Part shown: positions 54,801 to 62,590 of the stretch, piece by piece
Numbering within the stretch: position 1 is the first letter of the stretch
Layout of the letters: every line of letters begins with the position of its first letter
Made by a program: the position numbers and the translations under genes
The notes under the pieces: generated by a model
Database searches by the model: none
The model's input: only the letters and a program-made list of their open reading frames with translations
What the model was told of the DNA's origin: nothing
NCBI GenBank assembly: GCA_032768795.1
Contig: CP136491.1
Span: 930,001 to 994,000 of the forward strand
Direction of reading: 5' to 3'
Length of the DNA stretch: 64,000 nt
Origin: Tremella fuciformis
Taxonomy: Eukaryota; Basidiomycota; Tremellomycetes; Tremellales; Tremellaceae

Positions 54801-57800
54801 AAGTACCCGTCTATTGCGTGCAGGATGTGCATGGCGTCACTGGGTTGTTTCCCCCTGTGTCCAGCCGTCTGCGTGTCGGGAATGAGCCCCATCTTATCAC
54901 AGTAGTCCTGAAGGGTCTCCGTCAACCAGGACCCCGCAATTTTCTGCAGCATGCCCGCAAGAACGATACCCCTATAGTTTGCAGGGTCCGTAAAATCTCC
55001 CCGTTTGTGGATAGGGATAAGGTAGTTACCACTCAGTGTATCCGGAAAGTAGTTGTTGTTAATCATGTAGTTCACGAGATTGCTTACAGCGCCGTGCCAC
55101 TTCGGTCCTGCGTTCTTTAGTGCCCATTTCTCCCACCCGTCTGGACCGGGTGCTGGGTCTGGCTTTCCCTTGCTCAGCAGATCGTGCAGGTCGCCTTCGA
55201 GCATGAGCCGTGGCCACTGGAACGGGTCTTCGGCCGTCTTGCTTCTAAATGAGTGGGACTTGTCGCATTCAAGCCACGGCTTGGAATGACTCGGCGGCTC
55301 CGGTCTAATATATGCTGTTTCGAAGTGGCTTCTCCACCTTTCAACCATCTCCTTAGGTTCAGCAGTGAAGGAGCCGTCCGACAGGCGGACTATCGGCGGT
55401 ATGCTGGTTCTCTGGTTCGGAAGGATCTTCTTTGTTGAGCCTGTATTCAATGCTATTTGAGTAGTGTCTTCCCATTCTTTCAATAGCTGGTCGGACATAT
55501 AAGCTGTTCTTACTGTCATGTATTCCTCGGCTTTCTTCGCCCTCAGTAGTTCTATTCGCTCGCCGGACTGACTGAACGTCTCATTGTTAGGTATCCCGAG
55601 GGTAAACTTATCCCTGCGATTGAGGGTCTTGGTCCAAGTATCGAACTTTGTCCTGCTTGTCTTGGTCATCCTTAATGCGTTCTTAGCAAGCTCCAGCTCT
55701 CCTTTTGCTTTGCGCAGCTCTGGCGGTACATAGGGGGCAGGGCTGGTGCGGGGTTTCTTTACTTCGGGTCGTTCGAAGGCTTCGGCGCATGCAAGGTCAA
55801 ACTCTTGAGAGATTCTTGATAGTTTGGCGTTGAAGTCATCATTCGACAACAATGGTGCCAGTAGGTCTTCATTCGCTTCCACGAAGGCACTCAGTCGCTT
55901 TTGGAATGGCTCGAAGGCATCCGATTGCTCTTTCGGCTGGATCAGTCGTCGTTGCCGGTTCGTGTTTTTCCATCCGTCCGCACCTTCTGTGGAGACGCTA
56001 AATTGGGATAGGATCGGTCTGTGGTCGGTGGAGCCTTCGACCAGGGTGTCTAGGGTGGTGATATTTCCACCGGGGATGTGTGGTCCGATCGCGGTCCTGT
56101 CTATTATGGAGAGGGATACTCCGTCATTTTGGTCCCACTTGCCTTTGTATGTGAAATCCTCGAGAAGGTCGACGTCGTCCTTGATTTGCCATAGATCGGT
56201 AGCGGCTTGTGATTGGAGGAAACCGCGGTAGTGGTTGTTGTCCGCATGGTGTACAAAGTCCAGTAGGTTATGATGTGGCGTGACCTCGTGTATGGCTAGC
56301 GCCATATTCATATCGCCCGTTGCCACCCATCTTTTGTTTGTCGGCAAGAGTCGAGCCACCTCCTCCCAATAGGAGTCCGTCATGAGTCTACCTTTCTCCG
56401 CCTCTTCTTTTGCTTGGCGTTGACCTTCTTCCTCTTGTGGTTTGCCCTTCTTGCTGTTGGCTTTACGTTTATCGTACTTCTTTGACTGGGGAGCGTATAC
56501 GGCGAGCAGCGTGAGCTCGCTCAGGTCGCCAGATCCTGCCACCTCTGGCAGAATCAGAGTCACTGGCAATATCGATCGGGAGAATCTCTGCTGAGGTTGT
56601 TGTGCTGCCTGTGAGCTTGTTATTTTCTGCATAACGCCTACGATGATCCCTGTATTTCTGGGGTCAGGTGGGGTGTGGTACATGTTGTATATCCCGCCGA
56701 GATTTGTTCTAAGGAGACGCGGTATTCCATCAAGAACTGCAAACTCGGTCAGTACGAATACTGCAGGGAGTTGCGTGATAATCATGTCGGTCAGGCTGAA
56801 GATCTTATGCGGTACGGTGGCACTCATTCGATTGCAGTTCAACGACAGTACGGAGAGGAAGGGGGATTGGTCAGCAGCCGCTACAGGTAATCCTGCCAGA
56901 ATTATCGCCGCAACTGTGGCACTCGGAGTCAGGCCAACGATGAAGCATGTGATTGACAGCACGACTACATCAAGGCGTAGCAGAGTTGCATGAGACATAA
57001 GCAGTACGTATACACTGGGATCATGAGGCTGAGTCGCTACAGAGTCATAATCATCGGTCGAGGTGGGCGGGTGTAGGAGTATCTCTCCACACTCGTGCAT
57101 GCCATTTACTAGCCGCGTTAGCATGTCCTGCAGAGATGGCCCGCTCAGCCTCACTTGTGTGTCCCGCACTTTCTGTTTCTTCGCAGGGGACATGGTGATA
57201 TCACCCGACGCATCTTGCTCGTTCTCCGACAAATCGTGGTCGTCCGAATTGTGGCCGTCCGCAGAGGCAGATTTTGATGATTCCCTATCGTACGGGAGCT
57301 CACGGAATTCCCGGACATCTGAGGAGCCGCCTGCGCTGGATTGACCCGCTGACGGTCCACCATCACGGGGGACGGGCTGCTGTTGAGGATTCTTAGCACC
57401 TTCACCGGAGTTCGGATGCAGTTGGGGACTCTTAGCCATTGGCGTCGTTAAACCAGACGCCGACAGCTGCAATTCATCGAGCTCGTGCCTTAATTTCTCA
57501 AGCTGCTTCTCTATCGCCCCAGCTTTGCTCGGATGTCCTTTGACCTGCTTGAGCTGCCTTTCCGCAGCCGCGATCTTTGCCTTGGTGAGCTGTTCGTTGG
57601 AGGCTGTCTTGCGCTCGAATCGTGCAGCGTCGGTGGCTTGGAGAGGACGCTTCGGGGTAGCCTTTCGTGCTTTCTTCGTATACGGCTTGAGCTCGTGTGC
57701 TGTCGGCGGTGGGAATAAGGTGTTGTCGTCGACTTCTTTTCCCTCTTCTCGCAACCTTTGCTTGTACATGCTCAGGCGTCTGCGATATTCGGCTTGCTTG

Positions 57801-58900
57801 TCTTCGTTATATTGCGCAATCCCCCGGGGGAGAAAGTTTTCGGGATCGCCGTTGAGGGTGTAGACAGGCCGTGCAAAGTGGTCTGCATGAAATGGATAGG
57901 CGCAGAAGACATTCGCCATAAGGATGCTGCGGAAGTCGACGAGCCAGAAACCTGAGTCCTCTGACAGTCGATGGTTTTGTGCCACTTCAGTTGTACCATA
58001 TTTCGTGTTGTATGACGAGATGAAGGCGTCGACCTTCTTTTGGAACGCTTTGAGATCGAAGGCACGATCCGCCGTGATAGGATGCGCGACGGTGGTGAAC
58101 GTGCTGGGGGTGATGTGGAAGCGGATGGGAGTGAATCTGACCGTGTATGAGGTTCCGGAGACCCGCTCTGGGACGGTGATAGGGCCTGCACCTATAAGGA
58201 GGACGACGTCTGCTGGCGAATTGAATTGGATGTTGCCGGTCGCGCCATTGGGTGTCACTTTGACGTCCCAATCCTTGTTTGCTGGAGCGACCCCATAGGC
58301 GTTGGCCGCGGCGTTGAGAACACGGAGACGCGTCGGAACATCGAACTTGGCTGCGAACGCGGTCGCGATGGTGTACGCGGTCGACGGCGACCTGTCCTTG
58401 GCGTACGCGGCCGCATATGTGACCTGGAATCCTTTTTCCGTGAGGACTTCGATGATGCGATAGAGATGAGCGATGCTGCATTCGCCCTTCGTACCGTCTT
58501 CCTTCGATGTTTCGTACTCCAAGGTGTTGAGGAATATCTTGACAGCACGGTCGTTCATTCCGATGTTCGGGTATATCTGCAGTTCTGGCAACGGGACAGT
58601 AAGATCCTCGATATGTCCGTCGGGCGCCAGGTATTGTATGATCGTGTCGATCTTGTTATCGGTATTCTCGAAATACAAATGGGCGTCTTCGACGGCTGAG
58701 ACACCCCCAAGCAAGGGAACGTCCCACCAGCATATTGTGCCGCTGTCGTAGATGGATGTCGACATCGTTTCGGCGACGGTAGGAGGAGTGATTGACTGGC
58801 AGAAGACTTGCGTTGCTGGTGGCGAGGTGAAGCAGATGAGTGTGTGGGAGACAGAGGCGCGATGGGCACTCGGGCTCGAAGGGTATTCAACATGTCGGGA
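51880..58900 (-). mobile_element. LINE (non-LTR retrotransposon), ends approximate
   Basis: Defined by the uninterrupted 2,226-aa ORF on the minus strand. The 3' end lies between the stop codon (52085) and the tRNA-like sequence at 51787-51873. The 5' end lies between the ATG (58765) and the intact tRNA-Arg at 59124. No poly(A) tail is visible; the 3' region instead runs into the tRNA-like sequence. Lack of any stop in 6.7 kb indicates a young copy. Confidence 0.75.
52085..58765 (-). CDS. LINE polyprotein: APE endonuclease, reverse transcriptase, RNase H
   Basis: ATG 58765, 2,226 aa; the open frame continues upstream to 59695 but passes through a tRNA gene, so that part is excluded. Residues 1-540 form an ORF1-like domain ending in a Lys/Glu coiled coil (AAERQLKQVKGHPSKAGAIE). 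The APE-type endonuclease covers about 640-920: SLNCNRM, LTEFAVL, GDMNMAL and DHRPILSQF hold the catalytic N, E, D/N and D/H. The reverse transcriptase covers about 1200-1500, with PGPDGWEKWALKNAG, NYRGIVLAGML and LKRDQKTAFDALHMNG. Its active site is AATDDTIAFAES, so YxDD is ATDD. RNase H is at about 1790-1940 (WATDGS, DAEVIAI, YSDHLNTV, NRKADELAKAA). A CCHC-like motif CHFC...HLFVEC is near 2065. ORF1 and ORF2 functions are fused into one frame. Confidence 0.9.
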   Translation of the reverse strand: MSTSIYDSGTICWWDVPLLGGVSAVEDAHLYFENTDNKIDTIIQYLAPDGHIEDLTVPLPELQIYPNIGMNDRAVKIFLNTLEYETSKEDGTKGECSIAHLYRIIEVLTEKGFQVTYAAAYAKDRSPSTAYTIATAFAAKFDVPTRLRVLNAAANAYGVAPANKDWDVKVTPNGATGNIQFNSPADVVLLIGAGPITVPERVSGTSYTVRFTPIRFHITPSTFTTVAHPITADRAFDLKAFQKKVDAFISSYNTKYGTTEVAQNHRLSEDSGFWLVDFRSILMANVFCAYPFHADHFARPVYTLNGDPENFLPRGIAQYNEDKQAEYRRRLSMYKQRLREEGKEVDDNTLFPPPTAHELKPYTKKARKATPKRPLQATDAARFERKTASNEQLTKAKIAAAERQLKQVKGHPSKAGAIEKQLEKLRHELDELQLSASGLTTPMAKSPQLHPNSGEGAKNPQQQPVPRDGGPSAGQSSAGGSSDVREFRELPYDRESSKSASADGHNSDDHDLSENEQDASGDITMSPAKKQKVRDTQVRLSGPSLQDMLTRLVNGMHECGEILLHPPTSTDDYDSVATQPHDPSVYVLLMSHATLLRLDVVVLSITCFIVGLTPSATVAAIILAGLPVAAADQSPFLSVLSLNCNRMSATVPHKIFSLTDMIITQLPAVFVLTEFAVLDGIPRLLRTNLGGIYNMYHTPPDPRNTGIIVGVMQKITSSQAAQQPQQRFSRSILPVTLILPEVAGSGDLSELTLLAVYAPQSKKYDKRKANSKKGKPQEEEGQRQAKEEAEKGRLMTDSYWEEVARLLPTNKRWVATGDMNMALAIHEVTPHHNLLDFVHHADNNHYRGFLQSQAATDLWQIKDDVDLLEDFTYKGKWDQNDGVSLSIIDRTAIGPHIPGGNITTLDTLVEGSTDHRPILSQFSVSTEGADGWKNTNRQRRLIQPKEQSDAFEPFQKRLSAFVEANEDLLAPLLSNDDFNAKLSRISQEFDLACAEAFERPEVKKPRTSPAPYVPPELRKAKGELELAKNALRMTKTSRTKFDTWTKTLNRRDKFTLGIPNNETFSQSGERIELLRAKKAEEYMTVRTAYMSDQLLKEWEDTTQIALNTGSTKKILPNQRTSIPPIVRLSDGSFTAEPKEMVERWRSHFETAYIRPEPPSHSKPWLECDKSHSFRSKTAEDPFQWPRLMLEGDLHDLLSKGKPDPAPGPDGWEKWALKNAGPKWHGAVSNLVNYMINNNYFPDTLSGNYLIPIHKRGDFTDPANYRGIVLAGMLQKIAGSWLTETLQDYCDKMGLIPDTQTAGHRGKQPSDAMHILHAIDGYFRIGRTSRKWCLGLKRDQKTAFDALHMNGFEDAAEFFGLPKSLVPFEKARAANVSFILRCRGTDSEPIRTTGLTKQGDPFSVLKYALTLSMMQWWIDETLPNVGALITTRRRPHLRHTGLDKSERRLRLLAATDDTIAFAESKEDLITLVSKLEDFQTAYNMQTEWHKANKTTLMTFGMTPKLKKRATEAESAEHREKFTITFPLQGQDPVTLRAVADTERRFLNTPINSPETQYSIIKDVVSNFVLPNPGRTLPITAVNTLIQVSLMSKIKARLDLHPIRPKDATDLKKKIAGVVQRYQQIAYPISTDVLFGDVMAGGLGFVNPEKLNATASVAPLHRLLNEGEYPSLMQIIHAELQCTNRNGMECWLPLGGPRPPPPTAPPPPAQATLWRSRRIFKTWEIAREYLDLMKAAIVPVTEEVESTKEGHRHMETVRSVVDAVKSEFYTGDDGTELQISPASAEPETAQDPHLTWATDGSMQQAERGEQRNVGFAFVGPINGSARLRDRFASIQDAEVIAIAMALFHDNDFRNYFALEEARTTVYSDHLNTVNFVNDILRGKPQNVYSGTAARHALRFLKEMVEYHTGLFPGRLEVKHVKAHTEDTTIQAQLNRKADELAKAAATSGAPFSIFWTYCDQYALLTKQEGCTHAAVKPTLEWLWDQTHRPLIFRLPTNPIDPKVRTPDRNISRYHDAGLFTKSIHAYTALIQLQLRSHQLPTPKRNFGRPLQSRAEDEMEKCHFCTCRIEEVDERHLFVECRGESISKIKEEMLTELRNIVKDKFGNEDIPAHTRFVEGLFQDGALWADNITMYWQGLLPLNFTYLDDGKWAYCSMAGICCKTAARIWSAFRREQQETLKSLEHMSKTKRQERLLNLRQQRSTPDSQLANENAQEDPTSDESASDRESS

Positions 58901-59122
58901 TTGCTCCGCCAGAGGGAGCGAATCCTCGAGAACTGCAGAATTGCGTGCTGATGGGTGTGGAGCATCAATCACAAGCCTCCACGGTTGTGTGGCAAACGCA
59001 TACAAAAGGCATTCCGTGTTTGATGGAGAGGCGTTTCCCGGACAGGATGTTGGCCAGTGCGAGAGCGTAAAAGAGAGCACACACACACGCGCCGTGATGT
59101 GCCTAATCAGCTCAGCGGGCAA

Positions 59123-59217
59123 AACCCCAGCGGGGGGTCGAACCCCGGATCTTCCCATTAACCTCCGATCAAACCTTCGGTAGAAGTGGGATGCGTTGGC
59201 CTCTACGCCACTAGGGC
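59123..59217 (-). tRNA. tRNA-Arg (anticodon UCU) with intron
   Basis: Minus strand. Acceptor arms GCCCTAG and CTGGGGT pair over 7 bp with two wobbles. The D arm is GCGT-AGAGGCCA-ACGC. The anticodon stem is TCCCA/TGGGA with loop CT-TCT-A (anticodon at 59184-59182), interrupted after position 37 by an intron of about 22 bases. The variable loop is AGATC, and the T arm is CGGGG-TTCGACC-CCCCG. A box (TGGCGTAGAGG) and B box (GGTTCGACCCC) are both good. It lies directly 5' of the LINE, on the same strand. Confidence 0.82.
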
Positions 59218-59864
59218 GATCATCAGTGCCTGATGAGCAGAGCTTATATCCGATCACCCCGTGGACTCCGCCGAGGCCTGATTTGATGCACCCTTGTGAT
59301 CCGACGTGGTCGGGGCTGTGCTCACAAGCGGAGTTCGTCCCCGTGTGCTGCGACATCGCAGAGGCAGGAGTAGCGGTGGGCGACACATTGGGATGGGTAG
59401 CGCAGACGGTATTGACGACAGCACAGGCCAGTGCCGCGGAGGGAGGTTCACTGTCAATTGAAGGGCGCCCAGGTGTCAGCGAATCGATAAGAAGGTCAGA
59501 TGTGGTCCTTGCGATCCTCTTTGTTGGGGCGCCTGTCATAAACTCCTGCCCGTGAAGGGCCCAGCGAGTGGATGGGTGGGGGTGCGCATCGCCCCTTGCG
59601 GCGGCGGGCAGGGATGGGCTGTCCGGGGACGCCTCTATGGTATATGGCAGTACGGCGACTGCGACCTTCCAGAGGAGGGCGAGTGTGAGTAGCATAGCTG
59701 AACGGGTGGGGCTATCGCGGCGGCGCGTCGTTCAGAAGGGTATGATGTAACGTCAACCGATTCGGGTGTGTGCTGTAGGTTGAAGTCTCTTCAGGGGTCA
59801 GTAGTCCCCGTCTCGTCGGCAGTATGGCAGAGCCTTGCTCAATCGTCAATCGCAGGATGTGTGC
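59218..59864. other. Region between tRNA-Arg and the microsatellite
   Basis: No gene supported. On the minus strand an open frame continues from the LINE ORF up to 59695, but it crosses the tRNA and has no recognisable domain. It may be remains of an older insertion into a tRNA gene. Confidence 0.4.
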
Positions 59865-59906
59865 GAAGATGAAGATGAAGATGAAGATGAAGATGAAGAT
59901 GAAGAT
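59865..59906 (+). repeat. (GAAGAT)n microsatellite
   Basis: Seven tandem GAAGAT units, immediately followed by AGTGGGATAGTGGGAT, a duplicated GTGGGATA word at the edge of the tRNA half. Simple repeats like this often mark ends of LINE-type insertions. Confidence 0.8.
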
Positions 59907-59916
59907 AGTGGGATAG

Positions 59917-60058
59917 TGGGATGCGCTAACCACTGCGCCATGAGGGCTATATCCCTTGTTTCAAGGCCGTTCTTGTGTTGTATATAAGCTATATTGCCAA
60001 CCAAACCGGCCATCCAATCATGGGATAGCCCTCATGGCGCAGTGGTTAGCGCATCCCA
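59917..60058. repeat. Inverted pair of tRNA-Arg 5' halves
   Basis: Arms 59917-59950 (minus) and 60025-60058 (plus) are perfect 34-base inverted repeats. Each reads outward as a tRNA 5' half: GCCCTCA acceptor strand, TG, D arm GCGC-AGTGGTTA-GCGC, A, then anticodon 5' strand TCCCA, and stops there. The 74-base spacer contains TATATAAGCTATAT. Neither half is followed nearby by a T arm. Both carry a good A box but no B box, so transcription as tRNA is unlikely. Confidence 0.75.
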
Positions 60059-60200
60059 TCTCGGCGTACCGGGCAGCTGGTTATTCTGATGCATGATCGT
60101 CATCCGTGCATCAATGAAGCGGTGTTCCAGATGGGTTGCGACTCTTTGAAACTGTCATTCGACTGATCAACAGCGGGAGCCGTCTTTCAAGCGACTGATC

Positions 60201-62263
60201 ATGGCTCTTGGCGTACTGATTCAGCCGAGCCTTTGGTCGGTGATTCGAGGTAGTCTGTGGGTAGTGTTCGGCTTGGTGGGGTACTGCGTCTTGGTGGTCT
60301 TTGCGCGCGAAACTCGACTGCGATGGTACGCCCGGCGCTTCAAGTCTCTTCCCGGTACGTAAGCACCGAGTCTGTGGCAGTGGCGAAGGAGACAGGCGCT
60401 GATGGAAGGCCCGCCCGCCGACAGCCTGCTCTTCGGCAGCCTACGCACCGTGCTCAGCACCCCGTCGCGTACGCTACAAGACACCTGGACCAAAGCGTAC
60501 GGCCCGACCTTCCAATGGCGCTCCATATGGTCCCGCCCTGAGGTCTTCACGTCCGACCTGAGGGCTTTGACGTACATGTACGCCCACTCGGAGATCTTCG
60601 ACCGCCCCGAATCGTCCGTCAAGCAGTTTCGCGCGTTGACGGGGTCCTCGATCATGACGGCCGAAGGAGCGGACCACCTGCGCCTGAGGAAGATCATGGT
60701 CCCTGCCTTCGGGCCGGCCGGCGTGCGCGACATGATGCCGGTCTTTCTGGACAAGGGGCGGGCCTTGACAGAGAAGCTGCTTCGTCTCGCCAGCATCGAG
60801 CACGGGGCCGAGGTGGACGTCGTGCCGGTCATCACGCAGGCGACTGTGGATGTCATTGGCCAAGCGGGCTTCGGGCTCGACTTGCAGGCGCTGGACACTG
60901 GGGAAGGGCATGAGCTGCTGCAGGCATGGGGCAAAATGAATGCGGGATTGGGGGAGCGGGGGTTGTTGTCGCTCTTGCAGCTGTGCGGGGTGCCTTTCAC
61001 GCGCAGCATCCCGGTGAGCCTCGGCTTCGGGCGACCGGAAATGGTCTGTGGCTGAGCCATAGTGGACCAAGCGGCTCAGGGGCAGTCGGGAAGCGGGCAG
61101 AGCTATGAGGCAGGTCTCACAGGTGCGTCTTGCGAACTCTGCTTATATCTATTGACGGCAGGCTCTTATCGCTGAACGCAAGGCCATTATTGCAGCCGAG
61201 TCGGAGGGAGTCGTCAAGCGCTCCGACTTGGAAGGTAGAGATCTCATGACAACTCTATGTGAGCTGCACTTGCCGTAGGCGCTCGAACCTTGCTGATTGC
61301 AAGTGAGGGCAAACATGGCGTCAGACCTCCTGCCCTCGCAGCGTATGTCTGACGAAGAGCTCGCTTCACAGATCCCGCTTTTCGTGCGTCGCATCACGGG
61401 CTTTACTCTTCGCAGCTGAAACACAGCTGCTGGCCGGTAATATCACCTCCTCCACCTCGCTGAGCTGGGCATTTCTCATGCTTGCCAAGCATCCCGACAT
61501 GCAGCGCAAGCTCCGCGCTGAAATCAACGCCATGCCTATCGAACCGACGAGGCGAGTCATGTGGCCACATCACCCTTCGTCAACAGGACAGAATACGGAA
61601 TGCTGACAAGCAGTGACGAAGTCAATCATGCGCCTTACCTCGATGCCTTTGTGCACGAGGTCCTGCGCGTATGGTCGCCGCTCGGTCTGCAAGTGCGGCA
61701 GCTATGGGCGGACTCATCTCTCCCTCTCGGCACCCCGGTCACAGGCACAGACGGCAAGCTGGTCGACGTGTTGCATCTGAAGAAGGGCACTACTGTTTGC
61801 ATTCGTCAGTCGTACATTTCCACTTGACGCCATCAGTCCTCTGACAGAAAGCCGTCGCTCTAATCAATACCAGTACAGAGATCTGGGGTCCCGATGCCGC
61901 GGAATTCAGGCCGGACAGGCATCTGCAGAGCGAGGACTCAGAGACCGAGGTCCGACCTCGGACACCAGGAGTATGGGGCAACCTCATGACATTTGGTGGA
62001 GGTGGACGGGGATGCCTGCAAGTCATCGTAAGCGGTGTAGTCTGTTCACTAATTACCAGGGGCTTCCGCCTGGCTTTGTCGGAAATCAAGACCATCTTAT
62101 TCGTAGTTTTGAGGGCATGCGAAATCTCTCAGAGCTCCGCGAAACCGGTATACGAGCGTGGACCAGGGTACGTCCACGGTACACCTGTTCGGTGTCTGAC
62201 AGTCCAGGCTCAATGTCAATCGACCCGTTCCTCTCGACAAATCTGTCCAAGGCATCCCGCTAG
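60201..62263 (+). CDS. Cytochrome P450, tandem copy 1
   Basis: ATG 60201 gives an N-terminal membrane anchor (SLWVVFGLVGYCVLVVFARE) and, across intron 60355-60408, the hinge LPGPP. Exon 2 (60409-61013) has YMYAHSEIFDRP and TLTGSSIM-like ALTGSSIMTAEGADHLRLRK. Small exons follow: WTKRLRGSREAG, LIAERKAIIAAES, NMASDLLPSQRMSDEELASQ. The I helix is LLAGNITSSTSLSWAF, the K helix ExxR is HEVLRVWSP, the PERF-like motif is FRPDRH and the heme loop is FGGGGRGCLGFRLALSE. The canonical CLG is restored only if intron 62018-62059 is spliced as a GC-AG intron (gcaagt donor). About 540 aa. An N-terminal anchor implies ER location. Substrate unknown. The final exon border (stop at 62261 or 62316) is uncertain. 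Confidence 0.88.
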
Positions 62264-62590
62264 TAATACGCCGATTGTGATTAAGACCAAGACCGAGCAA
62301 GTGTACACAGTTGTGTGAATATGTATATCACTCTTGTCAGTCATCGGCGGATGACGGCAGAGCAAGCTGTGATTGGCGGCAAGTGTCGTTCAGCGCAGTT
62401 CGGCGTCGGCGTTCCTCTGCTGAATGTTCCTTTAATCCCCGAGCGCCGAGCATGTTCGTCATTGTTTCAGAACGCTCGTGCCGAGTCCAATACGCGTCTT
62501 TAATGTGCTGCCACCTTAAAAGGTGAAGCATGCATGGCCGCTTGAAAGGCTCGATCCTCTTTGATTGGCGACCTGCTTGGCAGTAGCGAT
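62264..62590. other. Intergenic between P450 copies
   Basis: No gene seen; promoter of the second P450. Confidence 0.4.

Noticed and set aside
58766..59695. N-terminal 310-residue extension of the LINE ORF
   Set aside because: It runs antisense-free through an intact tRNA-Arg gene and has biased, domain-free sequence; the ATG at 58765 begins the recognisable protein.
59712..59933. Minus-strand ORF with FIFIFIF repeat
   Set aside because: Simply translates the GAAGAT microsatellite.
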